Assembly: GCA_902560875.1 (NCBI GenBank)
Contig: CACENO010000001.1
Span: 112,514-176,513, forward strand
Reading direction: 5' to 3'
Length of the DNA: 64,000 nt
From: an uncultured Prochlorococcus sp.
Lineage (GTDB): Bacteria > Cyanobacteriota > Cyanobacteriia > PCC-6307 > Cyanobiaceae
The notes below the pieces were generated by a model, which worked only from the letters and a program-made list of their open reading frames with translations, did no database searches and was not told the DNA's origin. A program made the position numbers and the translations under genes. The stretch's first letter is position 1, and each line of letters begins with the position of its first letter. Positions 10,882 through 19,982 of this stretch are shown in pieces.

Positions 10882-11319
10882 TTGCTAAATCCTTCACGTT
10901 GTCGAATTATTTCGATAGGAAAAATAAGAAAAAACTGGATCAAAGAAGGTATCAGCATGTATCTAAAACGTTTACCTGGGTTGACCATAATTGAATTGCG
11001 TGGGTCAACTATAAAAAAAGAGTCAGAAGCAATAAAGGCCCTGCTAAGAGATGATGAAGTATTGATAGTTTTAATGGAAAATGGTAGCTCCCTAACTTCT
11101 ATTGCTTTTACTAAATATTTGGAAAAACTTGGTTCCAAACGGCTTGTTTTTATAATAGGTGGTGCAGATGGTATTTCTTCTGAAATAAAAAGCCTTGCTC
11201 ATTTCCAATTAAGCCTCTCCCCTATGACATTCCCTCATGAAATGGCACGCTTATTACTTGTAGAACAACTTTATCGAGCTGTAAATATCACTCAAGGTGG
11301 CGCATATCACCGAGACTAA
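10882..11319 (+). CDS. rlmH: 23S rRNA (pseudouridine1915-N3) methyltransferase
   Basis: '[23 protein letters not shown]', '[12 protein letters not shown]', '[17 protein letters not shown]'; TTG start. Confidence 0.92.
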   Translation: MLNPSRCRIISIGKIRKNWIKEGISMYLKRLPGLTIIELRGSTIKKESEAIKALLRDDEVLIVLMENGSSLTSIAFTKYLEKLGSKRLVFIIGGADGISSEIKSLAHFQLSLSPMTFPHEMARLLLVEQLYRAVNITQGGAYHRD

Positions 11320-11385
11320 TAACGCAAGCAAACGTATGCACGAACAGTAAAGATACACAGCCCCCGAAGGCTCACAAGCTATGCT

Positions 11386-11399
11386 AGTACATTAGCACT
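11386..11399 (+). promoter_or_regulatory. Candidate LexA (SOS) operator upstream of umuD
   Basis: AGTACATTAGCACT, one mismatch to the recalled cyanobacterial consensus RGTACNNNDGTWCB, within inverted repeat CTAGT-N8-ACTAG; ATG of umuD at 11420. Confidence 0.5.
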
Positions 11400-11419
11400 A
11401 GTGATTAGGTCGCAGTCTA

Positions 11420-11869
11420 ATGAGCATTGAAAAGTCGGCGATACCCTTAAGAACCGAGCGTTTACCACTCTCTATACCACTAGCAATCGAATCCGTTTCG
11501 GCTGGATTCCCTTCTCCTGCTGATGACTATATCGACACTGGCATTGACCTTAACGAAGAACTGATTCGGCATCCCATAAGCACTTTCTTTCTTCGTGTCA
11601 GTGGAGATTCCATGATTGAAGCAGGCATTCAAAATGGCGATCTCTTGGTTGTGGATCGCAGTCTTGACCCCTGTCCAGGAAATGTTGTCGTAGCGGTATT
11701 AGATGGCACATTCACATTAAAACGACTTGCTCTCAGACGTGGATTGCTCTACCTAGATGCAGGTCACCCCAACTATCAACCAATTGACCTGCGTCAATAT
11801 GGCGGTGTTCAAATCTGGGGGGTAGCAATATATTCAATTCACAAACTCCAAAACATTGCAACCGCATAA
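11420..11869 (+). CDS. umuD: Error-prone polymerase V accessory protein UmuD (S24 peptidase)
   Basis: 'GFPSPADDYID', 'FFLRVSGDSMIEAGIQNGDLLVVDRS', 'VVVAVLDGTFTLKRL'. Confidence 0.92.
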   Translation: MSIEKSAIPLRTERLPLSIPLAIESVSAGFPSPADDYIDTGIDLNEELIRHPISTFFLRVSGDSMIEAGIQNGDLLVVDRSLDPCPGNVVVAVLDGTFTLKRLALRRGLLYLDAGHPNYQPIDLRQYGGVQIWGVAIYSIHKLQNIATA

Positions 11870-13143
11870 TGGGCCAGGCCATAGCCCTAATTGATGGCAA
11901 TAACTTCTATGCTGCCTGCGAACAAAATATCGACCCATCAATAGCCGGGCGTCCAGTAGTCGTACTCTCTAACAATGATGGATGCATCGTGGCACGAAGC
12001 GCAGAAGCACGTGAGCTAGGGATTGCAATGGGGCAACCATATTTCAAAATTCGTCATGAACTAAAAAGGCTTGGAGTAGCAGTACGAAGCTCTAATTACG
12101 CCCTCTACGGCGACATGAGCAAACGTCTAATGGATTTACTAACACAGCATTGTGGCCAAATAGAAGTTTATTCTATTGATGAAGCCTTCACTCAAATAGA
12201 TCGCCCCTGCGCTGGTGATCTGACTCCATGGGCTCGTGAATTACGAGCAACAGTACATCAGAATATAGGCCTACCCATTTCTATAGGTATTGGCACTAGC
12301 AAAGTACAAGCAAAACTTGCTAATCGCTTAGCAAAAACAGTGGCTAACAATGCAGGTATTTTCGATCTATACACAGTCACAGACTTGGATTCATGCCTTG
12401 AGGATATAAACATTAAAGATGTCTGGGGAGTTGGGAAACAACTAACCAGCTGGTTCCGCATACGAGGTATTAATACCGCACGCCATCTACGTGATATGCC
12501 TAGCAATCAACTACTTTCCAAGTGTGGTATTAGGGGTATACGCCTACAAAAAGAGCTGCAAGGGGAACCATGTCTTGTTTTTGAGAAAACTCCTAAAAAG
12601 AAGAAACAAACATGCATTAGCAGAAGCTATAAACATCCCATCACAAGCTTGGAAGAATTGCGACAGAGAGTCAGCAGCCAAGTAATAAAAGCAAGTGAGA
12701 AATTACGAAAACAAAAGCAACTGACAAGGAAGATCACTGTCTTCGCCAATACAAGTCCTTTCAATCAATCTTTTTTCAGTAAAAGTGCAACGATTCAACT
12801 GGAAACACCAAGCAATGACACCGTAATTCTTCTAAAAGCATCTCTTGCTTTAACACAAGAAATCTTTCAACCTTCTCGTCTGTTCATCAAAGTTGGCGTG
12901 ACAATGCAGAACCTACAAAATAATGACTATCTACAATTAAACATTCTTAAGCACTACAACAATCAGCAAATGGAACAAAGAGAGCGACTAATGATGACAG
13001 TGGACCATCTTAATAAACGATATGGAAATGGCACCATAAATTGGGCAATATCAATGCCATCTCAAAACGATGGTGTACGCCGTGAGCAGTTAGGCTGTAA
13101 CACAACAACAGAAATCATGAAAATACCCATTGTTTATTCATAA
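11869..13143 (+). CDS. umuC: DNA polymerase V catalytic subunit UmuC (Y-family)
   Basis: 'ALIDGNNFYAACEQ', 'VVLSNNDGCIVARS', 'VYSIDEAF'; overlaps umuD stop. Confidence 0.95.
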   Translation: MGQAIALIDGNNFYAACEQNIDPSIAGRPVVVLSNNDGCIVARSAEARELGIAMGQPYFKIRHELKRLGVAVRSSNYALYGDMSKRLMDLLTQHCGQIEVYSIDEAFTQIDRPCAGDLTPWARELRATVHQNIGLPISIGIGTSKVQAKLANRLAKTVANNAGIFDLYTVTDLDSCLEDINIKDVWGVGKQLTSWFRIRGINTARHLRDMPSNQLLSKCGIRGIRLQKELQGEPCLVFEKTPKKKKQTCISRSYKHPITSLEELRQRVSSQVIKASEKLRKQKQLTRKITVFANTSPFNQSFFSKSATIQLETPSNDTVILLKASLALTQEIFQPSRLFIKVGVTMQNLQNNDYLQLNILKHYNNQQMEQRERLMMTVDHLNKRYGNGTINWAISMPSQNDGVRREQLGCNTTTEIMKIPIVYS

Positions 13144-13187
13144 AGAATAAATCAATCAGGCTTTGAGGAAACTTAAAACAAAGGACT

Positions 13188-13655
13188 ATGGAATTCTTAT
13201 TATTTTTGGCGGCCAAAGAGAAGGAAATACTGAATTTGATCAACAAGGCTGAATTTTCAGTAGAGGAGAACACCCCTTTATGTTTGATTAGTAATAATTT
13301 CGTGGGTTTTGTAAAGAAACGGCAGCGTACAGTGGTTATTTGCACTGAAAATATAAAAAAGAGGAACGGATATTTATTACCAGGTATTAACAAATACAAT
13401 CAGAATGAACGTACGTCAATAGCAATCAGGAAAGCACTTAGACACGAAGCCACACATGTAGCTCAAGATTGCAATAATTCTCAGCTACTTAATGTATTAC
13501 CAAAGAAAAAAAAGATGCATGAATGGTATAAAAAAAGTGCAATAACACGTTCAACAAATATTGGCAATATAAAAAGAGAAAGAGAAGAGGAAGCTTACTA
13601 TATGGAAGATAGGCCCAAAATGGTTATAAAAGCTTTAAAAAAATATTGTCTTTAA
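13188..13655 (+). CDS. Putative small zincin-like protein (HEATH motif)
   Basis: 155 aa with 'ALRHEATHVAQDC' matching HExxH and downstream 'EREEEAYYMED'. Confidence 0.6.
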   Translation: MEFLLFLAAKEKEILNLINKAEFSVEENTPLCLISNNFVGFVKKRQRTVVICTENIKKRNGYLLPGINKYNQNERTSIAIRKALRHEATHVAQDCNNSQLLNVLPKKKKMHEWYKKSAITRSTNIGNIKREREEEAYYMEDRPKMVIKALKKYCL

Positions 13656-13674
13656 ACATTAGAAACCAGTCAAA

Positions 13675-13974
13675 TCAAACTTCACAAAGAAGTTGAACCA
13701 GATTGTCTTTAATACTAACAATCAGTACAAGACCATCACCATAACAGGGAAAACCTGTCTTAACTCTAACAGAATTTATATTAACTAAAGCAAGCCCACA
13801 CGTTTCGCTGAATAAAACTGGCATGGTCGATATACTACCATGCATATGTTGTAAATCTAGCGCCTGAATCACTGCTCTCTGAGCCCTATCAAGTCCTAAT
13901 TTTTCAACAAATTGAGGCCATAAATAATTGACAGGATTATACTGTGAAAGATCAATTGGACTGGTATGGGACAT
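13675..13974 (-). CDS. Hypothetical protein
   Basis: ~100-aa ORF 'MSHTSPIDLSQYNPVNYLWPQFVEKLGLDRAQRAVIQALD...'. Confidence 0.55.
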   Translation of the reverse strand: MSHTSPIDLSQYNPVNYLWPQFVEKLGLDRAQRAVIQALDLQHMHGSISTMPVLFSETCGLALVNINSVRVKTGFPCYGDGLVLIVSIKDNLVQLLCEV

Positions 13975-14140
13975 AAGAGCCAAGACAAAAGAATTAATTA
14001 AGTTTAATTAGTTAGAAACATAGTATAATAGCCACAAAGAAAGTTAAATAGTTCAGAAGGAATACAACAATTTTTATATCTAGGAAATCAAATGGACAAC
14101 AAATACAGAGAATTCTAATGTCTGCAGAATAGATAGTCTA

Positions 14141-16195
14141 TTAAATTACAAGAGGTTCTTTGTCTCCGTAACTTGAACATCTCTGTTGATCTAGATGCAA
14201 AATATGCTTACGTTCTGAATAATAAAGATTTTGAAAATGCAAGGCATCGCTATTAAGCTCATTGAACATCTTATCAATTCGTTTTTCCATATCGAACGAC
14301 TCTTGAGGTTGCTGTTGCTCTTCTTCTACAAGGGCTGCAATACATTTCTCCAATGTTTCAAGTCTCTGACTACTCCATGCTTCCAATAAATGTCGGCAAC
14401 GTTTTAATGACTTTTGACGTTCTAAAGCAGCTGTGATTCCACGCAAATGCAGCAAGGGTTCAGCCATTGAGGCCATCTGAACCTCTCCAGGTTCCAAAAG
14501 GGGAGTTAGTCGGCTTAAAAGTGAATTATCTTCAACCATTAATTGATCAGACAAAAGTCGAGGAAGGTCAATACTGCCAAGATCATCCCCAGAATCATTT
14601 CCGCGAGAGATGTCTTCTAGCCTGCCAACCCCAAGGTTTGTTTCTTCCAAATCTGTTATCGAAGACCAAAGCAATCGATGGTATTGAATAGCAAAATCCT
14701 CAAGCTCCCTCTTCCTAAGCTCACAACGAATTTTGGCTCTATGTTCAGGACAATGAAGATATAAACGCAAAATCTCGGCTTCGCTACGTTCACGTTGATT
14801 AGTCTCTCCAGGTTGTTCATATCTACTAGACCGACCATGCCAGCGCTGACCTTTGACTTGTTTTCGAAGGTCTTCCTCTAACTGCAAAGCTAATCGTGCT
14901 TGCCCACCACTCAAACGTTCTGCAACTTTTTGAAGATAGTGAGTCCGAACCGCTGACTGAGGCAGTTTTCCTAAAAGTTGAACTAATCCACTAACTGCGG
15001 TCTGAAAGTGATCTGCCTTACGAAGATCTAGACCCTGTAAGACCTGATCGATTTGCCAATCAAGCCATAATGGAGCTTGATCCAGAAGTGATCGGTACTC
15101 GCCAGGTCCATGAATTTGCAAAAACTCATCAGGATCTTTACCAGCAGGTAAATGGAGAACTCGCAAGTCCAACTGACCTTGCAATGCCAGTCTTTCAACT
15201 TCACCAATGGCTCTACTGGCTGCCCTAACACCCGCACTATCAGCATCAAAATTCAAAATAATTCGCTTACTATCAGTCGAACGACATAACTGAGTAATTT
15301 GCTGATTACTAAGAGCTGTACCTAAAGAAGCTACTGAATTATCAATACCCGCCGAATGAAGGGCAATAACATCAAAATATCCTTCTACAACAACAGCCCT
15401 GTCCTTTTTACGAATAGAGGCAGAAGCTTTATCTAACCCATAAAGATGCTTACCTTTTTCAAAGACTTCTGTTTCAGGAGAATTTAAATATTTAGGTTCA
15501 GAGTTATCAAGAGTTCGGCCCCCAAAACCAATTACACGTCCTTGACGATCACGAATAGGGACAATAATTCGATTGCGAAAGCGATCATAAAAACCACCTC
15601 CTCCTTTGCGAGAAACAATCAATCCAGCAGCCTCTAATATCTCAGATCCCAGTCCTTCAACATTCCGAAGATGCGTTAACAAAGCATCCCATTTATCAAG
15701 GGCATAACCCAAAGCAAAGGATTGCAGAGTGGTTTCTGTCAATCCTCTATCTTTCTTTAAATATTCAAGCGCAAATGAACCTTCATTTGTACGTAATTGA
15801 ACTGCAAACCAAGCGGCAGCAAGAGAAAGTGCTCGATACAGTTGATCTCTACGAGAGAACTGATTCCTCAGTCTTTCCTGTTGAGATCCATCAATAGTTT
15901 CAACAGGAAGTTGATATTTTCTTGCTAGTTCAAGTACAACTTCTCCAAAACTCTGACGCTGAAATTCCATCAAAAACTTGATAGAGTTCCCACCCGCTCC
16001 ACAAGAAAAACAATAATAGAATTGCTTAGACGGGGACACCGTCATAGAGGGCTTACTATCATCATGGAAAGGGCACAAACCGACGAATTCTCTGCCTTTC
16101 TTCTTTAGTACTACGTGCTCACCAACAACATCAACAATGTCAGCCCGTTCTTTAACGGCCTCAATAGTACGCGGGTGAAGACGGGGTGATGTCAT
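14141..16195 (-). CDS. dnaG: DNA primase
   Basis: Zinc-binding 'FVGLCPFHDDSKPSMTVSPSKQFYYCFSCGAGGNSIKFLM'; Toprim 'VVVEGYFDVIAL'. Confidence 0.96.
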   Translation of the reverse strand: MTSPRLHPRTIEAVKERADIVDVVGEHVVLKKKGREFVGLCPFHDDSKPSMTVSPSKQFYYCFSCGAGGNSIKFLMEFQRQSFGEVVLELARKYQLPVETIDGSQQERLRNQFSRRDQLYRALSLAAAWFAVQLRTNEGSFALEYLKKDRGLTETTLQSFALGYALDKWDALLTHLRNVEGLGSEILEAAGLIVSRKGGGGFYDRFRNRIIVPIRDRQGRVIGFGGRTLDNSEPKYLNSPETEVFEKGKHLYGLDKASASIRKKDRAVVVEGYFDVIALHSAGIDNSVASLGTALSNQQITQLCRSTDSKRIILNFDADSAGVRAASRAIGEVERLALQGQLDLRVLHLPAGKDPDEFLQIHGPGEYRSLLDQAPLWLDWQIDQVLQGLDLRKADHFQTAVSGLVQLLGKLPQSAVRTHYLQKVAERLSGGQARLALQLEEDLRKQVKGQRWHGRSSRYEQPGETNQRERSEAEILRLYLHCPEHRAKIRCELRKRELEDFAIQYHRLLWSSITDLEETNLGVGRLEDISRGNDSGDDLGSIDLPRLLSDQLMVEDNSLLSRLTPLLEPGEVQMASMAEPLLHLRGITAALERQKSLKRCRHLLEAWSSQRLETLEKCIAALVEEEQQQPQESFDMEKRIDKMFNELNSDALHFQNLYYSERKHILHLDQQRCSSYGDKEPLVI

Positions 16196-16256
16196 CAAAG
16201 TATTCTGAACGTCTTTAAGGCTTTGGTCTAGATAGAAGTAGCATTGTGCCTCAAGA

Positions 16257-17249
16257 ATGAATCAAAATAAAAGGTTTGAAAAAAAGGGAATCGCAGAGAA
16301 CGGAATTTTGAATCTTCATTCGAACAAGGTATTGAAAAATAATTCCAAACCTCTAAAAGGTTTCTTAGTTCTCCTTGCCAGTGCATTGTCTTTCAGCCTA
16401 ATGACCGTATGCGTAAAGCACTTAAGAGGAAGGGTCCCAATAGCAGAAATAGTCTTGGCACGAGCTGTCTTTAGCCTTTTGTTGACAAGACTGATGCTCA
16501 AATCAGCCGGAATATCTCCTTGGGGAATAGACAAGAAATTACTTCTATTGAGAGGCTTCCTAGGTACGGCTGCTTTGTTTTGCGTATTTGAAGCAATTAA
16601 CAGACTCTCTTTGGCCTCAGCGACAGTACTTCAATACACCTATCCAACTTTTGTAGCTGTGGCTGCAGCATTTTTTCTTGGCGAAAAAATTACAAGTCGA
16701 ATAGGACTAGCGGTAATTGCGGGATGGATAGGCATAACAATGATAGTCAACCCATCTTGGATAAATCCTGAATTAGAAATGCTTTCAGCTAAAGCTGTTT
16801 GTATTGCACTGGGAGGATCAGTCCTAACTGCGCTGGCATATGTATCTGTACGAAAGCTTTCAAAAACTGAGCATCCGCTTGTAATTGTTCATTATTTCCC
16901 ATTGGTATCTGTACCAATTTCTATACCATTCCTAATTAACAACGGAGTTTGGCCAATCGGCATGGATTGGATATGGCTAATAGGGGTGGGTATATTTACA
17001 CAACTTGGGCAGATTTGGATTACAGAAGGGCTCAGCATTCTTCCAGCTGCACAAGCTTGCTCTATAAATTATGCACAAGTTTTATTTTCAGCAATTTGGG
17101 GAGCACTAATCTTTTCAGAAGGAATAAACAAATGGTGGATCACTGGTTCAATATTCATATTGCTTTCAACAGCTTTATGTTTTACCGATAAAAATCAGAA
17201 GAAATCAAATATAAGCCAAGAGACTAGAAGGATAGTCAATATCAATTAA
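16257..17249 (+). CDS. EamA/DMT-family permease
   Basis: Multi-TM; 'LVLLASALSFSLMTVCVKHLRGRVPIAEIVLARAVFSLL'. Confidence 0.85.
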   Translation: MNQNKRFEKKGIAENGILNLHSNKVLKNNSKPLKGFLVLLASALSFSLMTVCVKHLRGRVPIAEIVLARAVFSLLLTRLMLKSAGISPWGIDKKLLLLRGFLGTAALFCVFEAINRLSLASATVLQYTYPTFVAVAAAFFLGEKITSRIGLAVIAGWIGITMIVNPSWINPELEMLSAKAVCIALGGSVLTALAYVSVRKLSKTEHPLVIVHYFPLVSVPISIPFLINNGVWPIGMDWIWLIGVGIFTQLGQIWITEGLSILPAAQACSINYAQVLFSAIWGALIFSEGINKWWITGSIFILLSTALCFTDKNQKKSNISQETRRIVNIN

Positions 17250-17487
17250 TTTCAGAATAGGTGATTAGTCAGTCATTGAAAATGTGATTAAGCTTTCAAA
17301 TAACATATCAAATAAGTTAAATTTAGAATAAGAGATTAAGTACTAATAACTGCTGCAATTATTGGAATTTGAACGAATTTTTAAATTTAAATTAAACAAC
17401 AGTTGCCTATAACAGCAAATAAGGGCCAATATAGAGATATGACATCTGCTCAATTTTTTCAAAATAACCATCTAACCACCCTTAATC

Positions 17488-17898
17488 ATGAAGCTTGCTC
17501 TTGCTACATTGCTTGTCCTGGGATCGATACCAGTGACTGCAATTGCCGATGAATACAACAAGAACGATTACTCAGCTACTGGAACATGCGCAAGGAGCGA
17601 ATACAGAGAAGAATATGTTCCTGGCAACAAAAACTCGCCAGGCTATGTAAAGACATGGAACGAGGCTGTTCAAGTTCCATGTAGTCAAGTGCCAAGAGCT
17701 TCGGCCAGACCGGCCTTAAGACCTGCTCAACCTCAAGTTTCAGAAGATACTAATGATTGCAGTGAAGGCACACTGATTGGAGGGCTATTAGGAGCAGGGC
17801 TAGCGACTACAGGGTCACGAGGCAGAGACCGCTGGTGGGCAATCCCAGCAGGAGGAGCTGCAGGTGCAATGCTTGGTTGTCAAATCGATGGGGGCTAA
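17488..17898 (+). CDS. Secreted protein with C-terminal glycine-zipper
   Basis: Signal peptide; 'GTLIGGLLGAGLATTGSRGRDRWWAIPAGGAAGAMLGCQIDG'. Confidence 0.7.
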   Translation: MKLALATLLVLGSIPVTAIADEYNKNDYSATGTCARSEYREEYVPGNKNSPGYVKTWNEAVQVPCSQVPRASARPALRPAQPQVSEDTNDCSEGTLIGGLLGAGLATTGSRGRDRWWAIPAGGAAGAMLGCQIDGG

Positions 17899-18004
17899 TG
17901 AACATTTCTTTCTTAATTTTTAATACATTATAAATTCAACTTTGAAGATACTATTTACTAGTATTTAATTATTTGTAATTACAATAAATAGATTTAGTTG
18001 ATCA

Positions 18005-18430
18005 CTATGTATCTATTGGAAGTTGATAAACGATCCAATCGAAATCACCATCAACAGAAGATATTGTGGGATTGAGCAAATTCCAACTTTGCCCCTTGGC
18101 TCCCTTTTTTAAAAACAAATTGAAAGACGTTTTGTGAATATCTTTAGGGTCTTTTAGTTGATAGTTAAAATGGCCCATTACAGATAATATTTTCTCATTT
18201 GGATAATCCATATAACTACTTTGATCAACCTTGACACGAATTATCTCTTTTACTATTTTCTCCGTACCAAGCAATCCAGCGAGTGTTTGATCCGTTAATT
18301 GAATTTGCAATTGTAATGCTTTCTTTAAAACTGAGTCACTAGGATTATGAGAGATTGAACATCCATACTGCAATATACATATAGCCGCAATCAAAATAAA
18401 AGCTGGAACCTTTCTAAATATGCTGCTCAT
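18005..18430 (-). CDS. Putative lipoprotein
   Basis: Signal peptide ending 'ICILQYGCSISHN' (lipobox-like). Confidence 0.6.
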   Translation of the reverse strand: MSSIFRKVPAFILIAAICILQYGCSISHNPSDSVLKKALQLQIQLTDQTLAGLLGTEKIVKEIIRVKVDQSSYMDYPNEKILSVMGHFNYQLKDPKDIHKTSFNLFLKKGAKGQSWNLLNPTISSVDGDFDWIVYQLPIDT

Positions 18431-18492
18431 GGTTAAGAGAATAGTGGAAAAGCTCTAAAAACAGGCAGGATCAAAAGATCAAAGGAAACCTT

Positions 18493-19167
18493 ATGATTGG
18501 ATGGCTTCAAGGGCAAGTAATTGAAGAGAGTCAACTGCCACTAAAGCAAGGGATCATTTTAAATTGCAGTGGAGTTGGCTACGAGATTCAACTATTGCAT
18601 CGTCACTTGATGTTAGTAGATTCTAATGAGAAGTTAACTCTATGGATTCATCAAATTACTCGTGAGGATTCTGAAAATCTATATGGCTTCGAAACAATAT
18701 TTGAACGAGATCTTTTCAGACTTCTTATAGGAGTCAGCGGAGTTGGGGCACAAATTGCAATGGCTCTTCTTGAGGAAGCTCAAGTTGAGGAACTTGTTAG
18801 CGCAATTGTTAATGAAGACATTAACAAACTTCGTCAAGCTCAAGGAGTAGGTAAAAGAACAGCTGAAAGACTTTCTCTTGAATTACGACATAAACTCGAG
18901 AAGTTCAACTTTGTACCTGCAAAAACCAATTCAAAAAGAAATCCATCACAAGACTTTGTCCCTGAACCTAGTATCAATAACGAACTAATAAGGACACTTA
19001 GAACACTTGGTTACGAAGACTTTGAAATTAAAAAGGCACTTCAAACAGTTACAAAAGAGGTCAAGGGCACCTCAACATCAAAAAGCACTGGTGTGACGAG
19101 TTTCTCAGACGATCCTGAGGCACTACTGAAAGCAGCACTTATATGGCTAAGCAATCATTCAAGCTAA
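18493..19167 (+). CDS. ruvA: Holliday junction branch migration protein RuvA
   Basis: 'MIGWLQGQVIEE', 'GVSGVGAQIAMALL', 'GVGKRTAERLSLELRHKL'. Confidence 0.95.
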   Translation: MIGWLQGQVIEESQLPLKQGIILNCSGVGYEIQLLHRHLMLVDSNEKLTLWIHQITREDSENLYGFETIFERDLFRLLIGVSGVGAQIAMALLEEAQVEELVSAIVNEDINKLRQAQGVGKRTAERLSLELRHKLEKFNFVPAKTNSKRNPSQDFVPEPSINNELIRTLRTLGYEDFEIKKALQTVTKEVKGTSTSKSTGVTSFSDDPEALLKAALIWLSNHSS

Positions 19168-19229
19168 AGTTGGAGAGCAAAGAGTTAAATTAACCTTATA
19201 AAACCTAAATCCACTCAAAAGAACAAAAC

Positions 19230-19499
19230 ATGTCGCTCGATACAGCAGAGAAACAAAAACTAATCAACACATACCAAACCCATGGAACCGATACTGGATC
19301 AGTTGAAGTACAAGTGGCCATGCTGAGTGAACGTATTACTAAGTTAAGTGGGCACCTTCAGGGCAATAGTCATGACTACTCTTCTCGCAAAGGACTTTTA
19401 AAGATGATTGGTCATCGCAAACGAATGCTGAGTTATGTCAGAGAAAAAAGTGAAAAGCGTTATACAGATCTAGTTAGCAAACTAGGAATAAGAGGCTGA
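19230..19499 (+). CDS. rpsO: 30S ribosomal protein S15
   Basis: '[20 protein letters not shown]...[22 protein letters not shown]'-type S15 sequence. Confidence 0.96.
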   Translation: MSLDTAEKQKLINTYQTHGTDTGSVEVQVAMLSERITKLSGHLQGNSHDYSSRKGLLKMIGHRKRMLSYVREKSEKRYTDLVSKLGIRG

Positions 19500-19534
19500 G
19501 CAGTACCACCCTCCTTCACAAATCCAATAAATCC

Positions 19535-19960
19535 ATGGCCGATACAATTAACACCAAGTCCTTTAAGCCAGAGGGACAAGTATCGGCCAAAAAAAAGGAT
19601 TCATCTACAAAATCAAAACCCAAGAAAATCAAAAAACGTGATTCTGCTATCCCACAACCAGTAGCAAATAGAATGGCACGTAGAGTTGCATTAACAACTG
19701 GTTTGCCAACAATTTGTGGGATGAGTATTTTTGTAATTAGCTATTTATTAATTACCAGAGATATCTTAGATATTCCTCCTGCAGCAACATTATTGGTATC
19801 AGCATTATTTTTTCTTGTAGGACTTGTTGGATTGAGTTATGGAATACTTTCTGCAAGTTGGGAAGATTCTCCAGGAACTTTTTTGGGAACTGAAAATATC
19901 AAGCCAAATATAAGTAGAGTTCGGTCAGCATTTGCAGCATTAAATAAACAGGATAATTAA
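19535..19960 (+). CDS. PAM68-like protein (DUF3464)
   Basis: 'IPQPVANRMARRVALTTGLPTICGMSIFVISYLL', two TM, 'LSYGILSASWEDSPGTFLG'. Confidence 0.85.
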   Translation: MADTINTKSFKPEGQVSAKKKDSSTKSKPKKIKKRDSAIPQPVANRMARRVALTTGLPTICGMSIFVISYLLITRDILDIPPAATLLVSALFFLVGLVGLSYGILSASWEDSPGTFLGTENIKPNISRVRSAFAALNKQDN

Positions 19961-19982
19961 AGCTAAAAAAGCTCGATTTAAT

